DNA of 64,000 nt from Sequoia sempervirens (GCA_007258455.2 VDFB02252616.1:118064128-118128127); one strand, 5' to 3'; shown: positions 22,060-34,194, counted from the first letter of the stretch. Made by a program: numbers and translations. The notes: generated by a model not told the origin, from the letters alone.

Positions 22060-22413
22060 TTTTCCCTCTTTTGAATTCCTTGAGTTGAAAAATGAACCTC
22101 TTGTTTGCATCCTTGTAGACCTCTAACTCATCAAAAACTTTGTTTCTCATCTTAATTTTTGGCACCATTTTATCAATGCATGAGACAATGCCTTCGACAA
22201 CCTCCTCATTGGCCTTAAATGTATTAGGGAAGTAGAACTTTGGGTTCAGATTGTATGCCAAGGCATATATCGGTTGGTGGAGTTGGTCTGGCCATTTGTG
22301 ATAAATGATATGCCAAATGATTTCATACTTTTTTGTATCCACTATATTAATGCAAAATGACCTCTTTGGCCTTATCCATGGCCTCATAGAGGTAACCCAT
22401 CAACATGCCATCC
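22060..22413 (-). pseudogene. hAT transposase, middle segment of the split outer copy
   Basis: On the minus strand this encodes an open stretch with GMLMGYLYEAMDKA (about 22370-22410), then W-H-I-I-Y-H-K-W-P-D-Q-L-H-Q-P-I-Y-A-L-A-Y-N-L-N-P, which is conserved in DUF659-type hAT transposases before the C-terminal dimerisation region. It is bounded on the right by the solo LTR with TSD CATCC and on the left by the chromovirus with TSD TTTTC. A one-base offset relative to the upstream segment shows the gene is dead. Translation after the last Lys continues at 5309 and below. Confidence 0.85.
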
Positions 22414-23632
22414 TGTAATGTCCCCTTCTAATTAACCTTCCATGATTCAGTGGATTAGCCTATTACGTTGACCCTCGTAGGCTAATGGTTTCGGTTAGAG
22501 GGTCACCTGTTTGGGCACCTAGTCGGTAAAATGCAGTGTTGGTATCTAGAGTATGGTGACGTCGTGAAATTGTGCGTTTGGCGTGTTATGGGAGCTTAAA
22601 ATATTGATCTTCACCATTATTTCACCTTCTCAGGCTTTGGGGACCATGTGTCAATTAGTTCAAGGGGGCATTTTCTATTTTTCAGTTACTATTCATCACT
22701 AAAGTGGAAAAAAAGATATAACTTGAATGAATAGTGATTTTTAATGAATAGTGTTTTTCAAAGTGAAATTATAAAAGAGCTTGAGAAAAGTCGACCTCTT
22801 CATGTTTTGAGTTATTTTGTTTGCTTGAGCTTGTGAAGTGGAGATTGTGGAAGAGAGAAACTAGGGTTTCTTGATTTCAGCAGTGGGGAAGCCTGGATTG
22901 GGCTTTATTCTTCGTTTTTAGGCATCTTGAAGGTGTGAAAGACCACTCTAAAGTTGCAGATCAGAATTTGTATGCTTCATGGGAGCCATGTTTTGCTGTT
23001 TTCAAGTGTTTGAAGTCATCAATTGGAAGGGTATTTGCTGTTAGAGGCTCCATTCGCCATCCTGAAGGTGTTGTTTGCAAATTTTGAAGACTTGGAAACT
23101 GATTTATTCACCTACAGCCATCCGCCTTTATTTGAGGGTTTCATCATCATCAAGTAGGAAAAACGCCTTTCCTTTGTGGCTGTTTTCTCTCCTAAAGTGG
23201 GCGCCCTCATCCTTAGAAGACATTCCATCAAGTTTTCGGTAGGAGAAGTTCGTATGTATTTTTGTATGAGCGTTTTTAACTTTTTATATGGACGGGCACT
23301 GTAGCAAACACTATTCACAGTGTTGTTTTGGCTGTAAGTAAATCTATGGATGTAAATTGTATCTTATTTCGAAATGTATGAAAACTATGCAACTTAGGCA
23401 CTCTCTCATGTAATGAAGAAGCCTCTTAACTTTCATATTGAGTCTCTTCTTAAATTATCATTGAAGTTTAGTTTATTTGAGTTCTTTATATGCATATGCT
23501 TGTAAAAAAAATCATTAGTATCATTGGCATCAAACTTCAAAACACAAAAACAAGAAAGGCAGAATACAAAACCAAAAATCAGACCTACAAAACTCAGAAG
23601 AATCATCGTACCAGAGAGTTCAGTTCATTACA
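22414..23632 (+). mobile_element. Solo LTR (1219 bp) inserted in the hAT transposase
   Basis: Starts TGTAATGTCCCC and ends CATTACA, giving a 7-bp terminal inverted repeat, and is flanked by perfect CATCC duplications (22409-22413; 23633-23637). It shares only its terminal dozen bases with the chromovirus LTRs; the rest is unrelated, so it is a different family. No coding frame. Across the site the hAT protein reads LVKVLNLVDG on one side and GMLMGYLYEAMDK on the other, as known hAT proteins do. Confidence 0.92.
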
Positions 23633-23637
23633 CATCC

Positions 23638-24362
23638 CATCCACCAAATTGAGAACTTTGACCAAAGGCTGTGTCACTTAAAAAATTGAAAATAAATTTG
23701 AAATTATTACAAAATTAACCAAAAACATAAACCAGCAAATAGATAATTCTATATAAAGTTTAACATTACGTTTGTATTTGTTTGTTGTCTTGATTAATTT
23801 TGCATTTTTGATGAATAATTCATCAAAAATTGTTATTGCAACCTTCTCTCCTTTGTTTATTTTGGAATATGGAGACTAGGCTTTAGACACAAGCATTTGT
23901 GTGAGAGAAGGAATTGTGGTGACAATGCCTTATTGAGTGATTAAGTGGCTAGCAAATCATGTCTCTCTCGATTGCACTTGTTCCTTGCCATTTGTCAGCT
24001 TTCTCATCAAAGGATCCAAGTAAGGTTGTAGATAAATTTGATAACTTTTTTAGCATTTTCAACCACTCTTCTAATCCATCCAATTTTCTCAATGTTTTTT
24101 TTTTATCAAATCTAGGAAAATGTGCAGCACAAGGAGTCCAAGAAATAGCAGGATATCTCTCCATAATAAGTCTCCCCATAGCTACATATATTGTTGCGAT
24201 TTCTATGATAATTTCGACAACTTTCTCAACTCCAACCTCTTGGATCACTCCATCCGATAGATTGCACAAAGTCTCAATAGTTTTGACTTTGTGTGAGGCA
24301 TCCACGAACCTCAAGAGCACCAATGTGCCATTAGAAGCCATTAAGGAGAGTCCTATTCTACC
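23638..24362 (-). pseudogene. hAT transposase, DUF659 end and central segment of the split outer copy
   Basis: Reading leftward on the minus strand: MASNGTLVLLRFVDASHKVKT (near 24280-24341), then a metal/catalytic-type region ending WTPCAAHF, then a linker, then a decayed stretch corresponding to LNSIVTTISSL and ending QPLVKVLNLVDG (about 23638-23675). Several frameshifts and stops occur, for example TAG just after 23949. It joins to 25947 on its right across the 1.58-kb element and to 22413 on its left across the solo LTR. Confidence 0.82.
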
Positions 24363-25938
24363 CTAAGTTACCAATTCGGGTATGGGTTCAGATACAGGTA
24401 CGGTGGTACGGCAATTTTATATATATATAAACATGTTCAAAATTATAAATTTATTTATAAGAACAATGATATTAATTAGACATAAATGATAAACATAATT
24501 GCCAATAAATAGAATATTTAAATACCTCATATAATCATATTCATAATTCAGATTTAACTTGTACAGACCGAAAATCCAATTTCGCAGACCAAGAAAGAGC
24601 ATGAAACAAAGAACTGTCAACATTCCAAAACCTTTGCTATAAATTATGTTAGCCATAGATGCATGTTTGAAAAAATCAAGAGTATCTGTTTATCAACCAT
24701 TCTATAAAAAGTAATATAAATTCTAGGTCCTTTCACCCACAGATTTTATGCAGTTATCAGAAAACTTTCTCAAAGGGAAGGCATGAAGGTATGAACGTTC
24801 AATCACATAAAGAAAGTGGCAACATTCTTAATTCTTTCTTCATCTTTCTCAAGCATAACTAATGTAGTCAAGGATAGTGGGTCAATCAATGACAGCCTTT
24901 GTCCTTGCAACCAAATCCCAAAATCCTTAATAAACACAAACACCATCCGATTATGAAGACACTGAAATTAATTTTCCAGCCAGAGACAATGCCAACATCA
25001 GATTTATTAACTGCTGCAGAACAATCATGGTGCGGGCAGATATCAACTGCTGCAAAACATGCTGCAGAAAAATGTTTTACTGCTGCAAATACACTACAGG
25101 CAAATATTTTACTTCCACAAGCACACTACTAGTTGTTAACTGGTGCAAGACAGAACATGCTATAGGCTAATGTTGTCAAAAAATGCTACAAGCAGATTAT
25201 TCATTATTATCTTCTTTCTATTTGTATTCACTTCTATCCAAAAGAAAAATGAAAAATCCATTCTCCAAAAAGACTGCACTTATTTGAGAAAAAATAATAT
25301 CAAAGATTGGTCCCTAGCATAGTTGCCAAGAGACTAGTATTGGTATCGGTGCGGGAGATTGGTACTGGTACCGGTACGGATTTTTCATGTTATAATTTTT
25401 TAATGCTTTTAAATTTCACAGGTGATGCAAAAATTTCTGTCAAGAGACATTAGGAGACTTGGGAGATGGCACGCCAAGTTTCCATGCTCCTGGAGGCGTT
25501 TCCAGAGATGTCTCCAATACTGGAGACGCGTCTCTCGTCAACTATGGTCCCTAGGGTTGCATTGACTCTAGACCTTCTCATTGACTCTTTGTTGACTCTA
25601 GACCACAATTAACCAAGTACTTTTAGAAATGCATATTGGAGCTGCTACAAGGTACAACATTGAACTTGGAGCTGCTAATTTTAAACTCACTGTTGTGCAG
25701 CCCTCCAGGGTCCACCCGGGTATGGCTCGAGTATGCCCAAGGTATTGCCTAGGCTCCTCAAGTCCTCTGTGAGGACCCAAGGAGCCTGGGCGATACCTTG
25801 GGCGTGAAGGACCCATAGAGGACCCGAGAAGTCTAGGCGGTACCCTGGGCATACTTGGGGCCAGACCAGCAAAGGACCCAAACCCAGATTGGACTGGGTA
25901 GGGTACAAGGGCCAAAATACAAGGACCTGGTAATAGAG
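24363..25938. mobile_element. 1576-bp non-autonomous DNA transposon, probably hAT type
   Basis: Flanked by an exact 8-bp duplication ATTCTACC (24355-24362; 25939-25946), the target length typical of hAT elements. Closing the gap restores a DUF659 phrase, GWIDGR followed by IGLSLMASNGT on the minus strand. The ends share CT-n4-TTACCA in inverted orientation (CTAAGTTACCA and CTCTATTACCA), a weak terminal inverted repeat. No transposase is encoded. Inside are stretches of GGTACCGGTACGG-like text near both ends (24395-24415 and 25350-25380) and a strong hairpin at 25735-25803. The reading frames at 25598-25957 cover the hairpin and are not genes. Confidence 0.8.
25735..25803. repeat. GC-rich hairpin inside the 1576-bp element
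   Basis: Arms 25735-25758 and 25780-25803 are inverted copies matching at 22 of 24 bases, around a 21-base loop. A third related copy, TCTAGGCGGTACCCTGGGC, follows at about 25832-25852. The local GC content is much higher than the surroundings. Confidence 0.75.
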
Positions 25939-25946
25939 ATTCTACC

Positions 25947-26800
25947 CATCTATCCATCTACTTGATAAGATGTTGCACCTCTTTCTTTGCCATACTTTCT
26001 TTTGATCATCAACCACAATCTATGTATTTTTACAGATGCCTCTAGTAATGGCCCACACTCAAATCTTGGGTTATTGGAATCTTAAAACCCTCATTAGCAA
26101 CTTTCAATGCATTCACCAACCCTTCCCAATATGGGTTCTTCACCAAATTGAATAGTAGATTATTGTAGTATCAAAGCTTGCCATTGCCATCCTAGTCTCA
26201 TGGTGTCTTTCCTTATTCCAAGTGTACCTTCAAAGAAAGGTTTTGTGCTTAGAACATTGTGTGGAATAAAGAACTTTGGTGTCAATGAAGGAAGTTAGCT
26301 AGAAGTAGAACTCTTAGGAGTCTCATCAGTAGAGGAAAGTGGATGAAGATTGTTTGGGGTAGAAAAAGAACTCATAGATAAATTAGGATTGACATTCGTC
26401 GCCATTGCCATTGCTTTCTTTGCCTTTTATTTTTACATTTTTTTCATTTCATAACTGGTAAGTAGGGCATCCATTCTTCTCATAATCTCTTTGGGCATAG
26501 TAGGGCACACCCTCACATCTTGTCCAAATGTTTTAGCAACGTGGTATTTTAATCTATTAATAACCTCTGTCATAAGAAGCTTACATCTAGGAAATGGAGG
26601 AATGAAAGAAGTCTCTCCAGCAATGATTGTCATTTCTTTTCTTTGTCTCTTTTTTAATTCTTTTTGTTGCTCAAAAGTTTTTAATTTACTTTGCACTTTA
26701 TGTATAACTTCAAGAGGTGTTGCTGAGCATGGTATACGTGCAAGGTTAATGCTCCTCCAGACAATTTTTTTGCAATGCATACTTGTTATCTCCATTTTTT
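25947..26800 (-). pseudogene. hAT transposase, N-terminal (BED finger + DUF659) segment of the split outer copy
   Basis: On the minus strand the first part (26433-26795) has a degenerate BED finger: a Cys, then INRLKYHVAKTFGQDVRVCP, where H and C fill finger positions, followed by MPKEIMRRMDALL. Then comes a Ser/Pro linker and, in other frames, decayed DUF659 sequence NPYWEGLVNALKVANEGFKI (about 26085-26145) leading to the GW motif at 25947-25960. Frameshifts and stops are frequent. The first finger Cys pair is partly lost (C-K-L-L). The true start was not identified; the coding signal fades above 26800. Confidence 0.75.
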
Positions 26801-28350
26801 TGCCTTAGGGATTGCATTTTTCTAACAAGGATCCTTTCTTATTAGGATCGACATTGTGATTGAAAATTTGGAACAATTTATAAATGTGAAGTATACTACA
26901 ATAAGATATAAAATAAAAAAATAACATTTACAGTTTCCAGTTAAATTAAAATAAAAAGAAAGTAAAAACTAAAAACAACTAGGATTTGCAGCTACAAAAT
27001 TTTAAAACCTAAAATGAAAAGAAAAATTAAAACACAATGGAAATTTAAAAATAAAGAAACATTTTTTTTCTTTCAAAATACAAACTTCTTCAAATTTGCT
27101 ACAAAATGATGGTAGGCTGCTCCAAATCAACGGCAGGCTCTTCCAAATCTTCTGTAGGCTCCTCTAGATACATCAATGGCTGCTACAAATCTACTCAAAT
27201 GGTCTTCAATTACCATTTCTTACTTAACCAATGTGCCGGTTTTCTCTTCAATGGCATATATTTGTTGTTGAAAAACCAAAGTTTCATTCTTTGTGTTTTT
27301 AAATAAAATGAATGTGCTTTTGCCTCAGGGATCTCCTTGACAGGTTATACCCAATATTGTTGTATGTCTTCTAGTCCTATTGGCCACTTCTAGTCACTTG
27401 TGGCCTTAATTAAATTTCAATCTTGATTTTCCTTCATCCCCTGTTTGCATAGTTGCAAATAGACTTTTCACATTGTATGGTTGCATCTATCCATCCTTTT
27501 ACTGTGGGGGAGTTCCGTGATTTTGAGCACAAACAGCATGTCGTAAAAATTGTATGACTTACCATATTTTGGTTTTATTTTTAGTAAACATTTATGTAGT
27601 TCAAGTTTTTTCATTTTTCTGTCATAATTAAATTCTAAAGAGGTAAAAGGCTAAACTCAAGGAATATAAGCTGTATCAAATAAATTTCAAGATCAAAATA
27701 AAACTAGCCATTGAAAGTATTATGCAAAGTTAACCTTAGTTTTGGTCAATAAAAAATTATTTTTTTGTTAACTTCCAATTTTCTGCCATGATCAAAGATA
27801 AGAAAAATTACGATTTGCAAGAGAAAGAACCCAGAATTCAAATTGCATAAGAGGGAAGGTAGTCTGGTTTGTATAATAAAATACTTTTTGTGCATTTTTT
27901 ACCATCAGTGATGCAGTACAGATATGTCTACTTGTAAAATATCTAATTTAAAATTTAGTGTTATCACAAGTCTACACTTCTATACATTTATTTGTATCTA
28001 CACTTGCTATGTGTTTCTGATCTTTAGTTGGTATGATTTGTGCTTATGCTAACGATGAGTTACGTCTGATGCTAGTATTTGTTGGCAATCTGCATTGATT
28101 ATAGTTTGATTTGAAAGTTTAGAGTTATTATATATGCATGGAATTCATTGAATTAAAAGTTAGCTTCTCTTGTAATAAACTATGGTGAGGAAATCTGCTT
28201 GTTAGTTTGTTTCAAAAATCTTTACGACTTTAGAAAACCTTTTGATGGATGATGTGTTTATTTTCAGACTTCGTAAATACACCAGAATATAATTTCTTTG
28301 TGCTGAATAATTGCTTGATTTTTCTAACACATTTGCTTTTGTTATTTTAG
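26801..28350. other. AT-rich DNA between the hAT remnant and the first visible GP210 exon
   Basis: No coding exon or recognisable repeat was found. The left part probably contains the 5' end of the outer hAT; no terminal inverted repeat was identified. The right part is presumably GP210 intron, ending in a pyrimidine-rich tract and AG at 28349-28350. Confidence 0.5.
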
Positions 28351-30380
28351 CGACCACCAGGGGCACAGTTTCAAATCATTCAGTCAGGGAATGGAAGCTT
28401 CTTATGATTGCCTTGTGGATCCACCCTATGTTGGGTAGGTGTTTGTTTTAGTTTTATTGAGCTTCCTTGAAATGATTTAGACAAGCTATGTTTCAAAACG
28501 ACTGGGGATTTAACAAAGTTTATGGTCCTTTTTCTTTTCATCAGGCACTGTAAACCATGGAAGGACTCAGTTACGGGGATCTTCTATTGCTCATTCATTC
28601 CACATAGTCCAGAATATTTAACTCATATTTTGTCAGGCTTAAAGGATAGATCTCAGAACTTTAAAGTTGGAGATCAAAATGGGATGCTTCATATTTCAAT
28701 TACAGCAGTGATTGGAGGAGCAAAAGAGATGTCGGGTTCAGCTGATGTAGTTTTCACGGGTGGATTTTCTGTACTTGACATGGAGGAGGTAGCGAGTACC
28801 TCTATCATTCTAAAAGTAATGTTGTCAGATTATGGATGAGTTCTAGGCTTAACTGCTGTTTGATATTCTTTGTTATAGAAAATTTAAAAATATCTCCCGA
28901 ATTTATTTTTTTATGTTGGAATTTGTTTCTTGAGAATTACAAGAAATTATATGCTTTGAGTCAGTCTGAAATGTGAATACAAACTGTCTTTTTGCACCGA
29001 TCTCATATGAAGATATAGAATATCAAGTGCCAGTTTTATGTGAGTAATAAAAAATTTTATGCATAGTGAATTGATGATTCAAGTGCATATTTTGGAGTTA
29101 TATTATGTGCTTGCACGTCACAGATACTTCATTAGATAATCTCGTCTTTGTAACTATGAACCAGCTAGTACTGGTTGTATGCCTAGGGATAGCATTCTTG
29201 TATGAAATTATCTTAAGTGGTATTTTTCACCATTTTTATCCATTCACTGTTTGTTACTCTCTCATTTATGACCAATTTCTTGATGTGTGCAGTTGCATTT
29301 AACACCAAGTGCAAATAAAAGTTGGATAACAATTGTTGGAAATGTTGGTAAGTTTTGATTATTTTGGAAGTCGTGCCTGTTTTGAGAACACTGTATTTGT
29401 GGTCATTATCTTCACATAGACTTTGTTATATATGGTGACAGGAAGAATTAAACTGCGGTGGCAAGCCAAGGATTTTATGTCAGTTAGTTGTGTCAGCTAT
29501 CACGACATGGGAATTGGTGGGCAAGCTGAATATGAGGTGAGCATTTTGTTTTGTGTAATTCCATGTTTGCAAGGTTATTTGTTCACTTTATGCTTACAGT
29601 AACATTGCTATTTTGCATTAAAATTTTACCCTTGGAATTGAATTGAATGAGGAATACATGGTTCTTTTTTTTATTATAGATAGATAAAGAATGCAATCTT
29701 AAGTATGTAGATTACATGTGTCTTTGGTTTTAGAGGATATTGAGTTTTACAGGATTGTGATTCAGTTTCAGAAAGGGTTTTAGTGTCCATAATGATGATA
29801 TTGCAACCTTTACTATTGAAACTTTCTGTGTGCTGCGATTTTCTCTGTGGTAGGTCAAAGTGCTGAAGAGAGAAAGATTTACTGACAAGTTGGAGATCGT
29901 ACTTCCACCAACTGGTAGAGATTCTATCTTTGGGATTTTTTATTGATTTCTTTAAAAAATGTAATACTAATAATGGCTTCAATCATAACAGGTCAGAAAA
30001 TGGAGATTGGTGTGAGCTATGAACCTAGCAAGTTTATTGGATCGAATATCTCCCTAGAAGTCATTTCCATCATAGTTGTTGTTAGTGTGATTTCACTTGT
30101 GCTGACTGTAATTATTTATCTACGGTTACTTGATCAGCCAGAGCGACCCAGGCAAAATTTTGGCACAGAACCAGCTCCTGAAATTCTTGCAAATGTGGAA
30201 AGAACTCCTGCAAGAACCCAAATGTTGAATTCTATGAGTTTGCACTCACCAACCTCATCGCAGTCTTACCCTAGGACACCACCACAACCTTATACAGAGT
30301 ACATAAGAAGAACGGTGGATGATACACCTCTCTTTAGGAAAGATGGTCGCAAAAGATTTGACCCATCCTATACTTACTAG
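28351..30380 (+). CDS. GP210: Nuclear pore membrane glycoprotein GP210 (NUP210), last six exons
   Basis: Exons: 28351-28434, 28545-28788, 29293-29347, 29442-29536, 29854-29914 and 29992-30380 (stop TAG 30378-30380). All junctions are GT-AG and phases match (phase 2, 0, 1, 0, 1 breaks). The joined protein has a luminal region (KPWKDSVTGIFYCSFIPHSP; GRIKLRW; VSYHDMGIGG), one transmembrane helix (about ISIIVVVSVISLVLTVIIYL) and a short cytoplasmic tail ending YIRRTVDDTPLFRKDGRKRFDPSYTY, read here in pieces. That tail closely resembles the known plant GP210 C-terminus (RRT.DETP....DGRRRFDP). GP210 is a single-pass protein that helps anchor the nuclear pore complex in the pore membrane. No stop or frameshift is seen, so the gene looks functional. 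Earlier exons lie left of the window or behind the transposon stack. Confidence 0.88.
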
Positions 30381-30518
30381 ACAAATTGAAACGTTCCTTG
30401 ACTATATATAATGCTTTTGTAAACTACTTCCTTTTTAAATGCATATTTTCATTGGCAAGGATAATTATTTTCTTCTTTGATCTCTTTTGTGTCTTAGATA
30501 TGTGACTGAACTTTTTGA

Positions 30519-30524
30519 AATAAA
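30519..30524 (+). terminator. Candidate polyadenylation signal of GP210
   Basis: AATAAA, 139 bases after the stop codon, in AT-rich sequence. Other near-signals in the 3' region are weaker. Confidence 0.4.
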
Positions 30525-30599
30525 TTAAAAATGAGCTCTTAAAATTTTTCTGTAGTGTGGGATAACAGAGAGCCATTAGGAGGAAGTAGAGAAAGTTGA

Positions 30600-33540
30600 A
30601 GGTTAACTTCGTCTTGGATTTTAGCCATGGTTCCCGTTGCCCAACAGTCCATTGATTTCATTCTTTATTTATTTTTAAATCCTTGCAAAATTGCATCCTT
30701 TACTACTTTGTTTTGCTCAAAACATGACAAAATGGGTCTCTTGTTGTAGGGGGATGTGTTGTTATATGAGTCTTGGAAAAAAGCAACCTTATTTTTCTTC
30801 GAAAAAACAAAATAATTACTTGATTATACATACCATGATGTTGTAAGTTGCTCCATACGTCCGATTTGTGTGTTCAGTCATTCCATTCAAAGGAATAATC
30901 AGCTTTTTGACTTTGTAAGATGTTAATGCTCACCAATTTCTTTGTTTCAATTATTGGCATTTCCTTCAAACATAGGAGGAAAGTGCTACATACCACTATA
31001 TCATTTAGCAAATCGCTTGCAGAATCATCAGCCATTTTCCTCTATAACTCGAGTTTCTGAAATTTTCAGACTTACTGTTGACTCAAGCCTTTAAAGTATT
31101 GAGAACTGTTCGATGTGTGTGTCCATTGTTCTCCAAGAAGGTGCAATTTTATTGAACGATGGCAAAGGTTTTACCATATGTACAATCCATCAACTTTCTT
31201 GCATGTTCTTTCAAGTTTGTTTCTCCTAGACTGCACTTATTTAGTTTATATGTGAATAATATTCGAGTGACTCCTAAAAGATTAAAATCTAAATCTAATA
31301 TTCTTTCTTAAAGACATCTCATTTCTTCTATAGGCACTTGCCTCAAACTCATACTTTTGCTTGTTTACTAGTGGAATTGCAATCTATCCATGGTGTTGGG
31401 TCCCAAAGTTGTAGTTCCACAATCCTAGAGTATTAACCTAAGTCGTAGTTTGACAATCCTAGAGTATTAGCCTATCCTAAAGGCCATGGAGTTATCCTCA
31501 AGAGGACACAACATGGGCTTATCAATAATCATGGATGCTTAAAGGCCAATTTCTAAGAGCGAGTATTTTCTCATTCACTTTGGGTTCAACTAAACTTAAG
31601 ATGGCATTCTTAGAGGTACCCTTAATAAGGCATTTATCAAATGAATGATGAAAATGACTAAATCAGTAGCAATTATACTTAGTGTACACTTGATCCTAAA
31701 AGTTTTCATTAGGCCAGAGACTAACTAGCTATTTGGAAGACCTCTTATAAAGTTGATCACTAAATCTTTGCATATACACCTAAAGATGGCAATAGTACTA
31801 TATATATCCTCAGAAGTGGATCCGCTTAACATTTCATACATAAGTATAAGGTGTAGGCATGCATGACATGATTCTCTAACAATCTAGGTGGTTTGTAGTT
31901 GTTTGGAATGTTCCTTGAGCTATAATATTGAATTGTGGTCACATGTAGGACTTTAATCTACTCCCAATCTACTAAGGATAGAGAAATGATTAAACAAAAG
32001 ATATTCATTCCACCACCTCCTAGACTAGTGCCCACTCTATTGGGCAATAGAGTCACAATTTGCAAGGAAGAAGGGGATATACTTGTAGATCATAAATGGA
32101 ACTAGATATGCACACATACAAATAATCAATGGTAACACTTCTTGAGAATCCATCTTAGTATTGCAATATCTCACATGAAACAAAGGAGAGACCACTACAA
32201 AAACTTTGCAATGAATTAGAAGTTGCCACACTTTTATCTAACCCATATTATATGTATACCAACAATTTTGAAAAAAAGGATCCACAACTAGCTCCAAGTA
32301 TCCTTATGAATAATTTCAAATTATTGTGGAGACATCCATTTACATGTGTTGTGCTTATTGAATATCCTTGTGATTTAAAATGTATCCCATCCTCTTACAA
32401 ACTAGACTTTCATCACTTGATTCCTTAGAACAACTAGAGCTATTATGTAGTCAAAAAATTAACTCAGTGACCAACCCTTTTTACATATTTGTTTCACCTA
32501 ATTATAACATTTTGTTACAATACATTTAGTTTGTCTTGTTGGGGATTGCAAGATCTACATATCAATCAATGCATTCAATGCACCAACACAACAATTTGCA
32601 ATACAATTGTTCTCGGATTTGGTGTAGAATAGTTGGAGTAATGAAGAAATCATTTATGTGCTCAAAGGTGAAACCTTGGGTTGGGTTGTAGACTTGTGAT
32701 TGCTAGGGTTTGCATTAATGGTGATTAGGCACCCATTACCTTCACGTGGTCTTATGTGTGTCTTTGTGCCTTTGATGGGCTCAATGTCATTTGGGTGATA
32801 TCTAGAGATTTGTACATTTTCATCAAATTTATTTCTTGTTATTAATGTCATCTTGAGCCTACTTGTGGAGGTAGGTGGATTCTTTTGGTTAAGTAGCAAG
32901 GGTTTGTGGTTTCTTGTGCTTGAATAGTGTTTGAATGGTAAATAACCACTTTAGATGTTCGAAGTCGGGTGTCCAAGAAAAGTAATGTTGACTTGTTACA
33001 CAAGATGCCAAGGAGGATAAGTTAGGGGTTGAGAAAAAGGCATGCTAGGGAACAAAAATCCATGAGATAAAGGAACTATAATAGAGGGTTAATGAGATTT
33101 AGGGCTTTGAGTGGCAAACGCAAAAAATGTTGCAAAGGTATGATAGGAGGCAAAACCTTGAAGACCCAAGGAAGGAAATTAAGATGGGGATTGAGATCTA
33201 AGAAGGTAGGATATGGAGGGGCAAGGATGTGAGGAGATTTTTTTTTGAAAGCTCACGAGTAGCTTCATAAGGGCAACAAGGATTGAAGTTGTGGCATACC
33301 ATATTGCCTTGGAGTAGAGCTACCATGTACTCAATGCAATTTGGGGAGAAGGGGAAAGAGAAGTTTGCAAGGCCACAAATAGAGAAAACTCATACATGAC
33401 AACATTAAGGTGTGCCATTGATGCTCTCTTGTAGCCCAAGGGCACTAAATATAAGTATTTGGTTGTCAAAGAAAATCATTTTCATGAGTAATCACTAGAG
33501 AATGAATTAGCAAGATAGAGAAAAGGAAATTATAGAATTT
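30600..33540. other. Anonymous intergenic DNA
   Basis: No coding similarity recognised. A short duplicated phrase, CAATCCTAGAGTATTA, occurs at about 31420 and 31454 in two adjacent ~35-bp units. The rest is AT-rich with scattered stops. Confidence 0.5.
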
Positions 33541-33654
33541 TTGATTCAGGTAAAAACAGGTTTTGAAGGGACCCGAAACCCTTTACAATCAAGAACAAGG
33601 CTGCAGAAAGAACAGCATGCAGCCAGCCAAAAACCAGCCCCCAAACAAGACTCG

Positions 33655-33861
33655 TCAAGATTTACATTTAGAACTACTCTTGTGGGAGCGGAGAGTCATG
33701 TCAAAAGAAGGCCTAGAGGATTTTTTCTTACCCTTAACAGTAATCCAGCCTTCTTCCACACACACTGCCTTATCATGCCAAGCCAACCCACAATTTTCTT
33801 GAAGATGAATGCCTGTAGCCTTTGTCTCAGAGATTTCAACACTATTCCTTTGTGCAGACAT
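33655..33861 (-). pseudogene. Short possible retroelement-derived frame
   Basis: A 68-residue minus-strand frame contains EEGWITVKGKKKSSRPSFD, a polar basic stretch that looks like coding rather than random sequence and resembles N-terminal regions of plant retroelement proteins. I cannot name the family. Nearby frames on the plus strand cover the same DNA. Confidence 0.25.
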
Positions 33862-34194
33862 TGACTTATCTAAAGAGGAAATTGTAGAGTTAAGACAAGA
33901 AAATCACAAGATATTCAACTAATTTTAAAGGTACATATCATTCCATATTTCATTGCTTCATATTACCCATTGAAAGGTAAATTGCAATAATTGGAGTAAT
34001 CTTGTGGGATGCAAGTGATACAAAATTTTGAGGAAAAATTAGAGTTCTTCAAATTTGTTTGGTTATTTGTTGGTATAAATTATTCATATATTTTCTTAGT
34101 CATAATTGTAAATGTAATCAAATCTTCTATCAAATTGAGAGGCTAAGGGTTCTAAGGAGATTCTAATTATAAGAATTCTACAAATATTCTAAGA

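Noticed and set aside
25735..25803. Hairpin as a microRNA precursor
   Set aside because: Its setting is a repeat end with a third partial copy nearby, and there is no independent support for processing. A structural repeat is simpler.
25598..25957. 119-codon GC-rich frame on the minus strand
   Set aside because: It covers the hairpin and right end of the non-autonomous element and crosses the 8-bp duplication into the hAT gene, so it cannot be one protein.
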